NCBI RefSeq assembly: GCF_000147335.1
Contig: NC_014533.1
Location: 248,001-312,000, forward strand
Source: Gloeothece verrucosa PCC 7822
GTDB taxonomy: Bacteria > Cyanobacteriota > Cyanobacteriia > Cyanobacteriales > Microcystaceae
Reading direction: 5' to 3'
DNA: 64,000 nt
A program made the position numbers and the translations under genes. Below are positions 9,799-19,551 of this stretch, in pieces. Below the pieces are notes generated by a model that was given only the letters and a program-made list of their open reading frames with translations, was not told the DNA's origin and searched no databases. Positions within the stretch are counted from its first letter, which is position 1; every line of letters begins with the position of its first letter.

Positions 9799-11004
9799 AT
9801 GGCGACGAAAGTATTTGATATAGACTTATCGAAAAAACTAGAACCGGTTTGGTGCGGGGAAGGATTTGACAGCTTTTGGATTTTGGTTCGTTATCTTCAT
9901 CAACCTTTAGGTTGGGTTTGGTATTCTCTGCCCGATGTTAATATCCCGATGGTTTCTGCCCAACAATTAGAAGAAGCCATTATAAAAAATTTAGGGCAAC
10001 AATTACTTAATAGAATGATGGGACAAGAAATTAGTCCCCTGGCCTCCCAAAATCCCCCTCTAGAACCCATCAGTATAGTAGTTTGTACCCGTGATCGAAC
10101 AGAGCTACTCAAACAATGTCTAAAAGCCCTTTTAAATCTAGATTATCCTAAGTATGAAATCATTATTGTAGATAATGCACCCAGTAATGATGCTACCGCC
10201 AAACTGGCTCAAACCTTGCCGGTTCGATATGTCTGTGAACCTAGACCCGGACTTGACTGGGCCCGTAACCGAGGCATTCAAGAAGCTCATTATGACATAG
10301 TCGCCTTCACTGATGATGATGCTAAAGTAGATGGATACTGGTTAAGAGCGATCGCTCAGGGATTTCAGCAGCCAGAAGTCATGTGCGTAACCGGTTTAGT
10401 AGCACCCGCAGAATTAGAAACCGATGCTCAATATTTGTTTGAGTTTGATTATGGGGGCATGGGTCATGGCTTTAATCGTCGTATCATTAACAAAGAGAGA
10501 ATCACCGAAACGAATTTACTCTGGGCCAGTAGTTTTGGTGTTGGAGTGAATATGGCTTTTCGCCGAGAAATTTTCGATAAAATAGGCCCTTTCGATCCCG
10601 CATTGGATGTGGGAACCCCTAGCCGGGGCTGTGGCGATGTAGAAATGTTTCACCGTTTAGTGGCTAAAGGATATACGATAGCATACGAACCCTCGATGCT
10701 AGTGTGGCACACCCACAGGCGCAGCCGCTCAGCCCTATGGCGACAACTTAGCGATAATGGCTGTAGTTTCGGCGTTTATTTGCTCACTTGCCTAAACAAT
10801 AAAACAGTTAATTCGTCTAGTATTTTGCGCTTCTTTGTTTATGATTGGTTAGGAGGTTGGATCATCAGCCGCCTAGTACGTGGTTATCGGAAACTACCCA
10901 GATATTTAATTATTCCCGAAATCTTAGGGATGTTACAAAGTCCTCAAGCTTATCGAGCCAGTCAAATAACAGCAAAAAACAGAGCCGCAAGCTATGCGAA
11001 TTAA
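9799..11004 (+). CDS. GT2 glycosyltransferase with a small N-terminal accessory domain
   Basis: 401 residues. An N-terminal unit (VFDIDLSKK, then WILVRYLHQPLGW) is followed by a GT2 domain starting at IVVCTRDRTE (about residue 93). The FTDDDAK motif is near residue 170 and GCGDVEMFHRLV supplies the acidic acceptor-side residues, followed by WHTHRR. It is closely similar in layout to the gene at 7278 and is probably an old duplicate of it. Only 7 bp separate it from the ABC permease gene, consistent with making the glycan that the exporter moves. Confidence 0.85.
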   Translation: MATKVFDIDLSKKLEPVWCGEGFDSFWILVRYLHQPLGWVWYSLPDVNIPMVSAQQLEEAIIKNLGQQLLNRMMGQEISPLASQNPPLEPISIVVCTRDRTELLKQCLKALLNLDYPKYEIIIVDNAPSNDATAKLAQTLPVRYVCEPRPGLDWARNRGIQEAHYDIVAFTDDDAKVDGYWLRAIAQGFQQPEVMCVTGLVAPAELETDAQYLFEFDYGGMGHGFNRRIINKERITETNLLWASSFGVGVNMAFRREIFDKIGPFDPALDVGTPSRGCGDVEMFHRLVAKGYTIAYEPSMLVWHTHRRSRSALWRQLSDNGCSFGVYLLTCLNNKTVNSSSILRFFVYDWLGGWIISRLVRGYRKLPRYLIIPEILGMLQSPQAYRASQITAKNRAASYAN

Positions 11005-11011
11005 CTAAGCT

Positions 11012-11800
11012 ATGAAAATTACTCAAACAAGTCTTTTTCGCCGACGCTTAATTCAGCAATGGGATTTATTGCGTGAATTAGTTAGTCGTGATATGAAATT
11101 ACTCTACAAGCGTTCTTTTTTAGGAATTGCTTGGACTTTGATCAATCCCTTATTGCAATTAGCCGTTTTTGCCTTTGTTTTTCAGGCCGTTATTCCCATC
11201 AATATCCCTCGCTATGCCTCTTTTGTCTTTACGGGATTATTAAGTTGGAATTGGTTTCAAACCTCGCTTTATCAGGCCACAGGGGTCATTATTGCCAATC
11301 GTCCCCTGGTTCGTCAGCCCGGTTTTCCGATGGCAATTTTACCCGTCGTGATTACTACCACAGGTTTGATTCATTTTATCTTAGCCTTACCTGTATTAAT
11401 TATGTTTTTGCTCTGGGATGGGGTACAGTTAACACCAGTAGCATTTTACTTGCCTATTTTACAATTAATTCAATTTGCGCTGACAGTGACTTTGTCTTAT
11501 TTATTAGCCGCCCTCAATGTCACTTTTCGGGATACTCAGCATACTTTAGGGGTTTTGTTACAATTATTGTTTTATCTGGTTCCCATTTTTTATGATGATA
11601 CCAGCGTGAAAAATATCCCCCTAATCTACTACTTCAATCCAATGGTTCAGATGGTGAAAGCTTATCGAGATATTTTGATGCAAGGAACACAGCCAGACTG
11701 GACCGCTTTGTTAATCATGAGTTTGGTGATCGTGGTATGTTTACCATTGGGTTTAGCCTATTTTCGCCGACAGAGCTTAAGCTTCGTCGAGGAGATTTAA
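11012..11800 (+). CDS. ABC-2 type polysaccharide export permease (Wzm/KpsM-like)
   Basis: 262 residues with six predicted membrane helices and the ABC-2 export architecture. The amphipathic start (RELVSRDMKLLYKRSFLGI) followed by AWTLINPLLQLAVFAFVF is typical of Wzm/TagG/KpsM permeases, as is FNPMVQMVKAYRDI near the C-terminus. It forms the membrane channel for a lipid-linked glycan and is paired with the ATPase gene 1 bp downstream. The length is normal for the family. Confidence 0.9.
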   Translation: MKITQTSLFRRRLIQQWDLLRELVSRDMKLLYKRSFLGIAWTLINPLLQLAVFAFVFQAVIPINIPRYASFVFTGLLSWNWFQTSLYQATGVIIANRPLVRQPGFPMAILPVVITTTGLIHFILALPVLIMFLLWDGVQLTPVAFYLPILQLIQFALTVTLSYLLAALNVTFRDTQHTLGVLLQLLFYLVPIFYDDTSVKNIPLIYYFNPMVQMVKAYRDILMQGTQPDWTALLIMSLVIVVCLPLGLAYFRRQSLSFVEEI

Positions 11801-11801
11801 G

Positions 11802-13076
11802 ATGTCAGACATTATTATTGTAGATCAAGTCGGAAAACGTTATCGCCGCTACCATGAGTCAAAACCCCGCACCATTATGGAGGCGGCTTTAGCAGGGTTT
11901 CGTAAACTCAAAGCCATTGAGGAATTTTGGGCTTTACGACACATTAGCTTTACCGTAGCACCCGGGGAAATGGTGGGAATTATCGGCCAAAATGGGGCCG
12001 GTAAATCAACATTATTACAACTCATCGGCGGCGTTGGCCGTGTTGATGAAGGACGGATCAAAATTAAGGGAAAAATCGGTGCTTTACTCGACCTAGGGGC
12101 CGGGTTTTCCTCAGATTTAACCGGACGAGAAAATGTCTTTGTCAGTGGCGTGGTTGCCGGCTTAACGCGTGGGGAAGTGGCTAGACGACTAGATGACATT
12201 GTCGCTTTTGCTGAATTAGAAGAATCCATTGATAATCCTGTCAGAACCTATAGCACTGGGATGATGATGCGCTTAGCTTTTGCAACGGCCATTCATACTG
12301 AACCAGATATTTTGTTAATTGATGAATTCTTGTCAGTAGGCGATTTAGCTTTTCAAGGAAAATGTCTAGAACGAATCGCTCACTTAAAAGCTCAAGGCTG
12401 TGCTATTGTTTTAGTCTCTCATAGCACTGACCAAGTTCAAGAATTATGCGATCAGGTTCTTTGGCTACGTCATGGCGTAGCTGTCGCTTATGGAACCCCC
12501 GAAGTGATTATTGGGCAATATGTCAGTGAAATGCGTACAGAAACTATTTCTAGAACGCCTGAACGACCTCCCCAATTAACTAAATCGGGTTTAGAACTTC
12601 GCGTTAATGAGAATCGTTTTGGCTCTTTAGAAGTAGAAATTACTGATGTACGTCTATTGCCATCGGCTAAAATTGAAAGCGGCGAACCTCTATTTATTGA
12701 AATTGACTATTTATGTTCACAAGCGCTCAATAATCCTATTTTTGGGGTAACGATTAGCCGAGAAGATCATCAAGTTTGTTTTGAAACCAGCACCGCCAGC
12801 CAACAGAAGTTATTAACAACTATTCAAGGTCAAGGCACAATCAAATTAGCCATTGATCGTTTAGATTTAATCGTAGGTCAATATTATATTGATGTCGGGA
12901 TCTATGAGTCTAATTGGTCTTACGCTTATGATTATCACTGGCACGTTTATTATTTAACCATTGAAGGAATGACTAGCACCCAGGGCTTTCTTAATCCCCC
13001 TCATGTCTGGAAGGTGGAAACCCATGAGCCGCCTGAGTTCAATAAACTTGTCAGAGAAAAACGCTACCAGTCATGA
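11802..13076 (+). CDS. Polysaccharide ABC transporter ATPase with Wzt-like C-terminal domain
   Basis: 424 residues. The nucleotide-binding domain has Walker A GQNGAGKST (about residue 61), the signature YSTGMMMRLAFA and Walker B DILLIDEFLSVGD. Residues about 265-410 form an extra beta-rich domain as in Wzt proteins, where it recognises the end of the finished O-antigen chain. This suggests export of a chain carrying a defined terminal modification; the nearby methyltransferases are candidates to make one. The start codon follows the permease stop by 1 bp with an AGGAG site inside the permease end, so the two are probably translationally coupled. Confidence 0.92.
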   Translation: MSDIIIVDQVGKRYRRYHESKPRTIMEAALAGFRKLKAIEEFWALRHISFTVAPGEMVGIIGQNGAGKSTLLQLIGGVGRVDEGRIKIKGKIGALLDLGAGFSSDLTGRENVFVSGVVAGLTRGEVARRLDDIVAFAELEESIDNPVRTYSTGMMMRLAFATAIHTEPDILLIDEFLSVGDLAFQGKCLERIAHLKAQGCAIVLVSHSTDQVQELCDQVLWLRHGVAVAYGTPEVIIGQYVSEMRTETISRTPERPPQLTKSGLELRVNENRFGSLEVEITDVRLLPSAKIESGEPLFIEIDYLCSQALNNPIFGVTISREDHQVCFETSTASQQKLLTTIQGQGTIKLAIDRLDLIVGQYYIDVGIYESNWSYAYDYHWHVYYLTIEGMTSTQGFLNPPHVWKVETHEPPEFNKLVREKRYQS

Positions 13077-13433
13077 TTAGACCTCTTGCATTAATCAAAT
13101 TTTCTTAGGGTTCTGTTTCCGGATTAGATGTTATCTATTCCCTTTATTGACCAGTTTTTGTGAATATGGCAAGAAATCTATTTTGTTATGATAAAACCCA
13201 CTTAAAAAAAATTTTTGACTTAACTGATGAGTTATAGTAAAATTAGAGATGAATTTTCACAAAAAAATAAAATTTATTTAAAGATTATTTTTTAGTTTAA
13301 GGAATTGTAACTATGATTACATTCATTGGCTCCGCCTTGGTTTGGTGTCCTAATATTGTCCTGCAAATATGTATGTAGGATAAAAATACAGAAGGTATAC
13401 CAATTATAAAAATAAATTTTCAAAGGATAAATA
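13077..13433. other. Intergenic region with a possible short upstream ORF
   Basis: 357 bp between the ABC ATPase and the GtrA-like gene, very AT-rich. A 21-codon ORF (13313-13378, beginning MITFIGSALVW) is preceded by an aaggaatt sequence at ribosome-binding distance. It could be a leader peptide or chance. No terminator with a clear stem was seen. Confidence 0.3.
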
Positions 13434-13859
13434 ATGGTGAAATCTAAACAGCAGATCTTAAGATATATAGTATGTGGAGTTATTACCGCTATTTTTAATG
13501 TTGTATTCATTTATATTCTTATTGAAACCTTTAAAATAAATACTCCCGTATTTCGCAATATCGCTAATCTTGTTGCTATTGAAATCTCTTTGCTTTTTAG
13601 TTTTTTTGTATATAAAACTTGGGTTTGGAGCAGCTATAAATCAAGCAGGAAAGAAATTTTATGGAAACAGATCCCCCGTTATCATATTTCTTGTGGCGTA
13701 GTTGTGGTTAGCCGAATTTTTTTAATCTTTCCAATTTTAGACTGGCTCAAGGTTAATTATCAAATTAATACTTTAATAGGAATCGCCTTGGGGTCTGTTA
13801 TTAACTATATCATTAGTGATAAATGGGTTTTTAACAACAAAACAAATACAAATTTTTAA
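13434..13859 (+). CDS. GtrA-like membrane protein
   Basis: 141 residues with four hydrophobic helices and the GtrA family pattern: RYIVCGVITAIFNVVFIY at the N-terminus and NYIISDKWVF at the C-terminus. GtrA proteins are thought to help move undecaprenyl- or polyprenyl-linked sugars across the membrane. The next plus-strand gene includes a GT2 domain of dolichol-phosphate-sugar-synthase type, a usual partner. An AGGA sequence precedes the start. A repeat cluster lies directly downstream. Confidence 0.8.
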   Translation: MVKSKQQILRYIVCGVITAIFNVVFIYILIETFKINTPVFRNIANLVAIEISLLFSFFVYKTWVWSSYKSSRKEILWKQIPRYHISCGVVVVSRIFLIFPILDWLKVNYQINTLIGIALGSVINYIISDKWVFNNKTNTNF

Positions 13860-14302
13860 TAAACTTAACCAAGATTTTTAATTTTAAAAATAAGTATTTC
13901 GGCATCAATAAACCTTCTGTGTAAAAAAATGTAAAAACCTCTGTTAAGTACCTGGACATAAATAAAGCTTTCTGTATTAAGAAATGTAAAACTCTCCTAA
14001 TTCTTACCCATTGTCCTTTCCCCCTTCCCCTTTGCCCAATCTCACAGTTAACTTTAATTTTGTCCACCTACTTAGCTTGCCACACAGTTAACTTTGCTTT
14101 TGTCCAGCTACTTATAAAAAAAAATCTTAACACATTACACATATATAAGTTATTCCTTTACACAAAAAATATAGATAAAATGTGAATTTTTAATTATAAT
14201 TATCCTATCTAGCAAATTTTATCAACAAGAGTTGTTAATTTTTTCAGGAAGGTTTATCAATTTTTATTTAATCTAAATCAACCTATTAAAGGAGACTATT
14301 AA
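13860..14302. other. Intergenic region dominated by repeat DNA
   Basis: About 440 bp. The first 250 bp are the nested family A repeat. The rest is AT-rich leader of the methyltransferase-GT2 gene and ends in a strong ribosome binding site (aaaggagac). Confidence 0.6.
13891..14114. repeat. Nested family A MITE-like repeat
   Basis: Two left-type ends (about 13891, degenerate, and 13945, TAAGTACCTGGACA) are followed by two right-type ends (14065-14074 and 14101-14114, TGTCCAGCTACTTA). The layout is consistent with one copy inserted into, or fused with, another. The internal sequence has the family hallmarks aagaaatgtaaaa, cctttccccc and cagttaacttt. Non-coding. Confidence 0.7.
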
Positions 14303-15844
14303 ATGCTAAAATCAAATTCTATTACAGCGCAATCTCTGCAAGATGAAGCCGATATTCGCCTCTGTAAAATTTTAGGAGATCGAGAGCAATACCGAGATAG
14401 ATACTGGAAAAAAAGCGATCCTATTTATCAAGATAGACTTCTTTGGAGGGCACAAAGCTTCCGTCAAATGGTTCATTTAATTCCCGGTCAAACCATTTTA
14501 GAAATTGGCTGTGGAGAAGGTCTTTTTACAGAACAGCTTCTTAAAGTATCTCGTGGAGAAAATCCCATCACAGCAGTTACTTTTGCCGGACTCCCTAAAC
14601 CTGATAATTTCCCTTCTAATGTTGAGTTTTTGAATAAAATTTCTATTCCAGGAGAGCTTGAAGGACGAGGTTTTGATTTAATCGTTGCTATGGATTTATT
14701 AGATAAGCGAAATAGTGCTTGGTTTTTGCAAAAAGTTGATGAATTGCTTAATCCAGGTGGACAAGTGATCTTTTATGAAAGTAATCCTTGGAATATCTTT
14801 TTAAGAATGCGCCGCTTTATTGCTCAATTTTTTGGGCGAAAAGACCCTCGAAAACTTCTCAACCGTCCAGAATTATATGAACTGATCTCCGAAATTGGTT
14901 TTATCAGAGTTTTCGCCATTTTCAACGATTTTGTCTATGCTCCTCTTACTAAAGAATTAATCTGGTTATTAAGAAATCTTTCTATTATTTTAGAAAATAC
15001 TCCAGGGATAAAAACACTAGCCGGTTCAATTCTCATCCATGCTCAAAAACCGCCAAGGATAGTAGAGCGCCCGCAAATATCTTTATGTGAACATGAACAA
15101 TTACGGGGAGCAATTTCTGTGGTGATTCCCTGTCATAATGAAGAGATGAATATTGAACCTTTAGTTAAGCGGCTAAAAGGCTTTTTTGGAGATTATCTTC
15201 ATGAAATTATTCCTGTAGATGATAATAGTCGAGATAGAACTCGAGAAGTAATTCAACGTTTAGCCGATGAAGATCCCTTAATTAAACCTGTTTTCCGAGT
15301 CCCTCCCAATGGGGTAGGAAGAGCATTACAAGATGGCTATCGAGCGGCAACAGGGCGTTATATTTTATCAATGGATTGTGATTTTCAGCATCTTCTACCA
15401 GAAATACGCGATTTATTAGATATGGCGGCACTTGGATATGATGTAGTAGTGGGCAGCCGTTTTTCTCGTCATAGCGTACTACTTAATTATCCTTTACCAA
15501 AAATCATTGTTAATCGAGGATTTCATCTTTTAGCACAAATTTTATTACTTCGTCCGTTTCGAGACTTGACAAATAACCTGAAACTGATGCGTCGAGAAGT
15601 GGTTGAAAACCTCAATTTGACTCAACCTGGATTTGCAATTAATGCAGAGACAGGTCTTCAACCTTTATTGATGAATTATTCAATTATTGAAGTTCCGATT
15701 TCTTGGATTAATCGAACGCCAGATATGGGAGTTTCTTCATTTCGATTAGTAAAAGTAGGAGGAGGATATTGGGAAGTTTTGTTACACCTTTTTCTGAAAA
15801 AATATTTTAATATAGGTCGCTACTCTACTCAAAAAAAACCCTAA
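14303..15844 (+). CDS. SAM-dependent methyltransferase-GT2 (polyprenyl-phosphate sugar synthase-like) fusion
   Basis: 513 residues. Residues about 45-240 are a class I methyltransferase with motif I ILEIGCGEG near residue 61. Residues about 268-500 are a GT2 domain of DPM1/GtrB type: ISVVIPCHNEE, PVDDNSRDRT, MDCDFQH and NAETGLQPLLM. Such domains put a sugar on a polyprenyl phosphate or methylate/extend a glycan end, and the GtrA-like gene upstream fits. The usual two C-terminal membrane helices of GtrB are absent. Fusion of the two activities suggests coupled methylation and transfer. The start is well supported by aaaggag. Confidence 0.85.
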   Translation: MLKSNSITAQSLQDEADIRLCKILGDREQYRDRYWKKSDPIYQDRLLWRAQSFRQMVHLIPGQTILEIGCGEGLFTEQLLKVSRGENPITAVTFAGLPKPDNFPSNVEFLNKISIPGELEGRGFDLIVAMDLLDKRNSAWFLQKVDELLNPGGQVIFYESNPWNIFLRMRRFIAQFFGRKDPRKLLNRPELYELISEIGFIRVFAIFNDFVYAPLTKELIWLLRNLSIILENTPGIKTLAGSILIHAQKPPRIVERPQISLCEHEQLRGAISVVIPCHNEEMNIEPLVKRLKGFFGDYLHEIIPVDDNSRDRTREVIQRLADEDPLIKPVFRVPPNGVGRALQDGYRAATGRYILSMDCDFQHLLPEIRDLLDMAALGYDVVVGSRFSRHSVLLNYPLPKIIVNRGFHLLAQILLLRPFRDLTNNLKLMRREVVENLNLTQPGFAINAETGLQPLLMNYSIIEVPISWINRTPDMGVSSFRLVKVGGGYWEVLLHLFLKKYFNIGRYSTQKKP

Positions 15845-15860
15845 TAAAATATTATAAATA

Positions 15861-17228
15861 ATGAAAAATAAATCTGATAGAAACGCCATCATTTTTGTTG
15901 TGAGTATCTGGTTAATCATGTTGTTCATGGCTATCACCTGTCTTGTCAGTTATGGTAGAAATATTCCACTATCTGAAGATTGGTTGATGGTTGGTCCATT
16001 GACCGGAAATGAACCTAATTTATTAACTTGGCTTTGGTCGCAAAACGGTGAACATCGTATTCCTTTACCCCGCTTAATTTTGCTCACTTTGCTGAAAATT
16101 ACTCATGGCAATTTTCGGGTAGGAATGTTCCTAAATGTGTTTACTTTAGCCGCCATGTCTTTAGCTTCGATTTTAGTAGCTCGAAAGCTACGTCAGAACA
16201 AAACTGACTATATAGATGCTTTTTTCCCAATTATTATGCTTAATTTGGGAAACTGGGCTGATATGTTTTGGAGTTGGCAGTTTACTCAAATCTTACCCAC
16301 AGCTTTAGGGCAAGTTATCTTACTTAGTCTGCTCTGCCAACCGACTCTATCAACACCAAGCTCAGCCATTATAGCCGGAATTTGTTTGGTTTCATTACCC
16401 TTATGTGGAGGTAATGGATTAGTTTTTACCCCTTTGCTCATCGGTTGGACACTGTATTGTAGTATTCTGCAAATCAAAAAATTAAAAATTAGTGGAATAT
16501 CTAAATGGATTCCGTTTTTTTTATTAGGTTCTGTGGTGTTGACATTATGTTTATTACTCTTTTATTTTGTGAACTATGTAAAGCCAGATGCTTACCCTGC
16601 TAGTAAAGGACTAGGAATGACTCTCAAGACGGCGGCACAATTTCTCGCCATACAATTTGGTCCCGTTGCTATCCGTTCATGGGACCTGTTTATTTTTCTA
16701 AATTTTGCCTTTTTGCTTCCTACTATATTTGTAGTAATTTCAGCCGATATATATCTTAAAGAAACTGAAAGAAATCGTGCTTTAGTTATCTTGTTATTCC
16801 TGGCTATTTCAATTTTGTATTCTCTAGCCATAGGCAATGCTAGATCTGGCATTATTGCCGAATGGGTTTTTTTCCCTATGTGGTACATGATTTTTCCTAT
16901 TCCTTTTTTTAGTGCGATGTTTTTCGGGTGGGAATTATTTGCAAAATCCCAATGGCAAATAATTTTTCAGAAAAGCTTATTTTGGTTAGTTTGTCTTTTG
17001 CTTCCATTAAATATAATGACAGGTTTCACCTTGTTTGGAAATTGGTATGATCACGAAATGGATTCTTTAGAATGGGATATTGAGGCGAAGATGTCAATTT
17101 CTCAAATTGCTCAACGTCATAATGATTTACTGATTCATTGGTGGGATGAAAAAGAACTTGCAGATCACATACAAATGCTCTGTAAAGATAGAATGACTAG
17201 CTTTACTTTGTTGAGTCAGTGTCAATAA
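15861..17228 (+). CDS. Polytopic membrane protein, possibly GT-C-like
   Basis: 455 residues with about nine or ten hydrophobic helices, the first at residues about 9-32. A soluble loop after helix 1 contains SEDWLMVGPLTG and QNGEHRIPLPRL. The acidic residues in this first loop and the overall layout resemble membrane glycosyltransferases that use polyprenyl-phosphate sugars, but I do not recognise the family. It starts 16 bp after the methyltransferase-GT2 stop and is probably co-transcribed with it. That enzyme could supply a lipid-linked donor. Confidence 0.65.
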   Translation: MKNKSDRNAIIFVVSIWLIMLFMAITCLVSYGRNIPLSEDWLMVGPLTGNEPNLLTWLWSQNGEHRIPLPRLILLTLLKITHGNFRVGMFLNVFTLAAMSLASILVARKLRQNKTDYIDAFFPIIMLNLGNWADMFWSWQFTQILPTALGQVILLSLLCQPTLSTPSSAIIAGICLVSLPLCGGNGLVFTPLLIGWTLYCSILQIKKLKISGISKWIPFFLLGSVVLTLCLLLFYFVNYVKPDAYPASKGLGMTLKTAAQFLAIQFGPVAIRSWDLFIFLNFAFLLPTIFVVISADIYLKETERNRALVILLFLAISILYSLAIGNARSGIIAEWVFFPMWYMIFPIPFFSAMFFGWELFAKSQWQIIFQKSLFWLVCLLLPLNIMTGFTLFGNWYDHEMDSLEWDIEAKMSISQIAQRHNDLLIHWWDEKELADHIQMLCKDRMTSFTLLSQCQ

Positions 17229-17389
17229 AAACCTGTAAATAAAGACTCTGTTAAACGCGCTGCAAAGGATCTATATCTCCACTAGGAAATAATAGATTCT
17301 TCACTTCGCTATTGAGCGGTTCAGAATGACAAAGATAAAATACTCCCAATAACCTAGACTCAAAACCAAAAGTTATGGTGTTACAATTT

Positions 17390-18313
17390 TTAAACTTTTT
17401 TTAGCCAAATACTAATCCCAGGATTTTTAGCACATAAAGGCAAATACTGCTGTAATAAGTCTAGGCAAAAGTAACCTAAAAATGAATTAAAAATTACAAT
17501 TTCAAAAGAGGTATTGTATTGCAAAAAAGCTCTCAGTATATAAGCTTCATTCCAAGCTCTGCCTTGATATACCCATTGTTTTGGATATTCAAATGGATAA
17601 CAAATATCATGGAAGTGAACATAAACACCAGGATTCAAAGAGGGTAATATATCGAATAGAATATGATTAACATCACTATCGACTTTAGAAACATGAGTAG
17701 AATCAATTAAAAGAATATCTCCTGCTGTCAGTGAAGAAAAAAATTGAGGATCAATATCTTGAAGATTTTTATCAACAATTTCAATGCGCTCTTGATCACC
17801 CTCTTTTAAAAGTGAATATAATAAGTTGGGATAGGGTTCAATAAACACACAGGATATTGAATTATTAAAAAAAAGTTCATTAGTATCAAGAATGACACCC
17901 GAAGAATAGCCTGAGCCAATTTCAATAATTTTTTTTGGCTGGATATGTCTGATTAAACTATAGAGGATGATTGATTCCCCATAAGAATAATTAGGGTTAT
18001 CAAAAAAATATCTTAAATGCTTTTGTTTTTGGTCTTGAAAGGGTTGCTCGCTATAGTAAGCACTTAATTGCTTTAGCAAATTGATCTGCTCGTCTTCATT
18101 AAGATTAATTCCAGCAATTTGTCTGGGTATGTTGTTAAAAATTTTTTCTTCTCTAGCTTTGATCTCTTCTAAATTTGGAATCGGAGAGTAAAAATGTCCC
18201 GGCGGCCATCCAAGCTGATATTGCTCTAGAACATTTTGTAGGTGGGCAATTTTAGCGTAAAGCTCTTTTATATAGGGAATCCGTTGCAAAAGACGCGAGA
18301 TAATCTTGTTCAT
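17390..18313 (-). CDS. Class I SAM-dependent methyltransferase (Methyltransf_24-like)
   Basis: 307 residues. A short helical N-terminus (residues 1-35, possible coiled coil) precedes a methyltransferase core with motif I KIIEIGSGYSSG near residue 124, the acidic FIEPYP strand, GDILLIDSTHVSK and VYVHFHDICYP. This matches the family that often acts on sugars in polysaccharide and antibiotic loci. Transcribed opposite to its neighbours. Substrate unknown; methylation of the exported glycan is an inference from context. Confidence 0.8.
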   Translation of the reverse strand: MNKIISRLLQRIPYIKELYAKIAHLQNVLEQYQLGWPPGHFYSPIPNLEEIKAREEKIFNNIPRQIAGINLNEDEQINLLKQLSAYYSEQPFQDQKQKHLRYFFDNPNYSYGESIILYSLIRHIQPKKIIEIGSGYSSGVILDTNELFFNNSISCVFIEPYPNLLYSLLKEGDQERIEIVDKNLQDIDPQFFSSLTAGDILLIDSTHVSKVDSDVNHILFDILPSLNPGVYVHFHDICYPFEYPKQWVYQGRAWNEAYILRAFLQYNTSFEIVIFNSFLGYFCLDLLQQYLPLCAKNPGISIWLKKV

Positions 18314-18661
18314 ATTTTTTATATGATTAATCAGGGAACGTTAGAGTAAATGAACTTCAAGAAGATAATTAGCTTAGGTTAAATATTACACTAAACTCTA
18401 AAAAAAGTATAGTTTTTTTTACAAGATTTAATGTAAAAAGAATATGTTAAGAAAAGTTAAAATACTTAATTCGAGCTTACTCTTGCCTGCTTTCTCTCGC
18501 TATGTTATATTTTGTATAATAATGTTATTTTTTGTAATTTATTTAATTTTTTATGTTCAATAATCATGTATAATAATCATAATAAATCCTCAAAAAAACA
18601 GGATTTAAAATCGTTCTTCTCATTGAAAAATTAACAATTTATCAAACCAGGAAATACTGTT
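18314..18661. other. Divergent intergenic region between two methyltransferase genes
   Basis: 348 bp of very AT-rich DNA separating two divergently transcribed genes, so promoters for both should lie here. Short imperfect repeats around tataataatcat occur at about 18500-18590. No clear operator or palindrome. Confidence 0.4.
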
Positions 18662-19471
18662 ATGACTCAATCTGTTGAATATCCCAATTGGACTGCTTAT
18701 GAACCTCAATTATTACCGCCCTTGGAATTAATATACTCTGAAGGGGTAACCTGCTTGGAAGAGTGGTATAGATGGGCCGAAGAATGGAGTATGCTTTTAC
18801 GAGTTTACGGAGGAATAACCCGAACCAGTCAGGTCTTAGAAATTGGATGTGGACTAGGCAGGATTCCCTTTGCTTTAAAAGCTATCCTAACACCAGATGG
18901 TTCTTATGATGGGTTTGAAATTTGCCGTTACAAAATCACTTTTTTAGAAAAAAAATTTCATCAAGTTTACCCAAATTTTAAGTTTATTTGGGCTAATATT
19001 TTTAACAGCTATTATAATCCCGAAGGAGAAATTCAAGGAAAAAATTATAAATTTCCCTATGTTGATCAATCCTTTGATATTGTCTTTGCCGCCTCTGTAT
19101 TTACCCACATGTTGCCTGATACGGCTGAACATTATTTTAAAGAAACCTATCGAGTTTTAAAGCCAGGAGGAAAGGCAGTATTTAGCTTTTTTTTATTAGA
19201 TAATTACCGTCCTGGCCAACCTCGTCCCTTTACCTTTGCATTACCTATCTTTAATTTTGATCATTCTTACGGCGAATATGGCGATCAGTTTGCGATTGTT
19301 TCGCCAAATAATCCAGAAGAAATGACAGCTTACCGACTCAGTTTAATTAAGCATTTTGCTACCCAGGCAGGTCTTGAATTAGCTCATGAACCTGTGCCCG
19401 GAATTTGGTCAGGAACTCATGTAAATTGGATTGGAGCGCAGGATTTAATAATCTTGCAAAAAACAGCCTAA
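18662..19471 (+). CDS. Class I SAM-dependent methyltransferase
   Basis: 269 residues. Methyltransf_11-like core with motif I VLEIGCGLGRIP at about residues 60-71, the SFDIVFAASVFTHM region near residue 138 and VLKPGGKAVFSFF near residue 166. It is a monocistronic-looking gene with a ccaggaaa ribosome binding site and a hairpin terminator 80 bp downstream. Glycan or small-molecule substrate unknown. Confidence 0.85.
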   Translation: MTQSVEYPNWTAYEPQLLPPLELIYSEGVTCLEEWYRWAEEWSMLLRVYGGITRTSQVLEIGCGLGRIPFALKAILTPDGSYDGFEICRYKITFLEKKFHQVYPNFKFIWANIFNSYYNPEGEIQGKNYKFPYVDQSFDIVFAASVFTHMLPDTAEHYFKETYRVLKPGGKAVFSFFLLDNYRPGQPRPFTFALPIFNFDHSYGEYGDQFAIVSPNNPEEMTAYRLSLIKHFATQAGLELAHEPVPGIWSGTHVNWIGAQDLIILQKTA

Positions 19472-19551
19472 ATAAGGCTACACAATCAACTAAATATCTA
19501 AAAATTTTTGAGCATTTTTAAAACTTAACATTATATTTATTTTTGCTAGTC

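Noticed and set aside
10346..10355. GCGATCGC octamer (HIP1 type)
   Set aside because: A known over-represented cyanobacterial motif; a single instance inside a coding sequence is not informative beyond lineage.
11131..11595. 154-codon ORF within the ABC permease gene
   Set aside because: Out-of-frame shadow of the permease; the permease frame has the family motifs.
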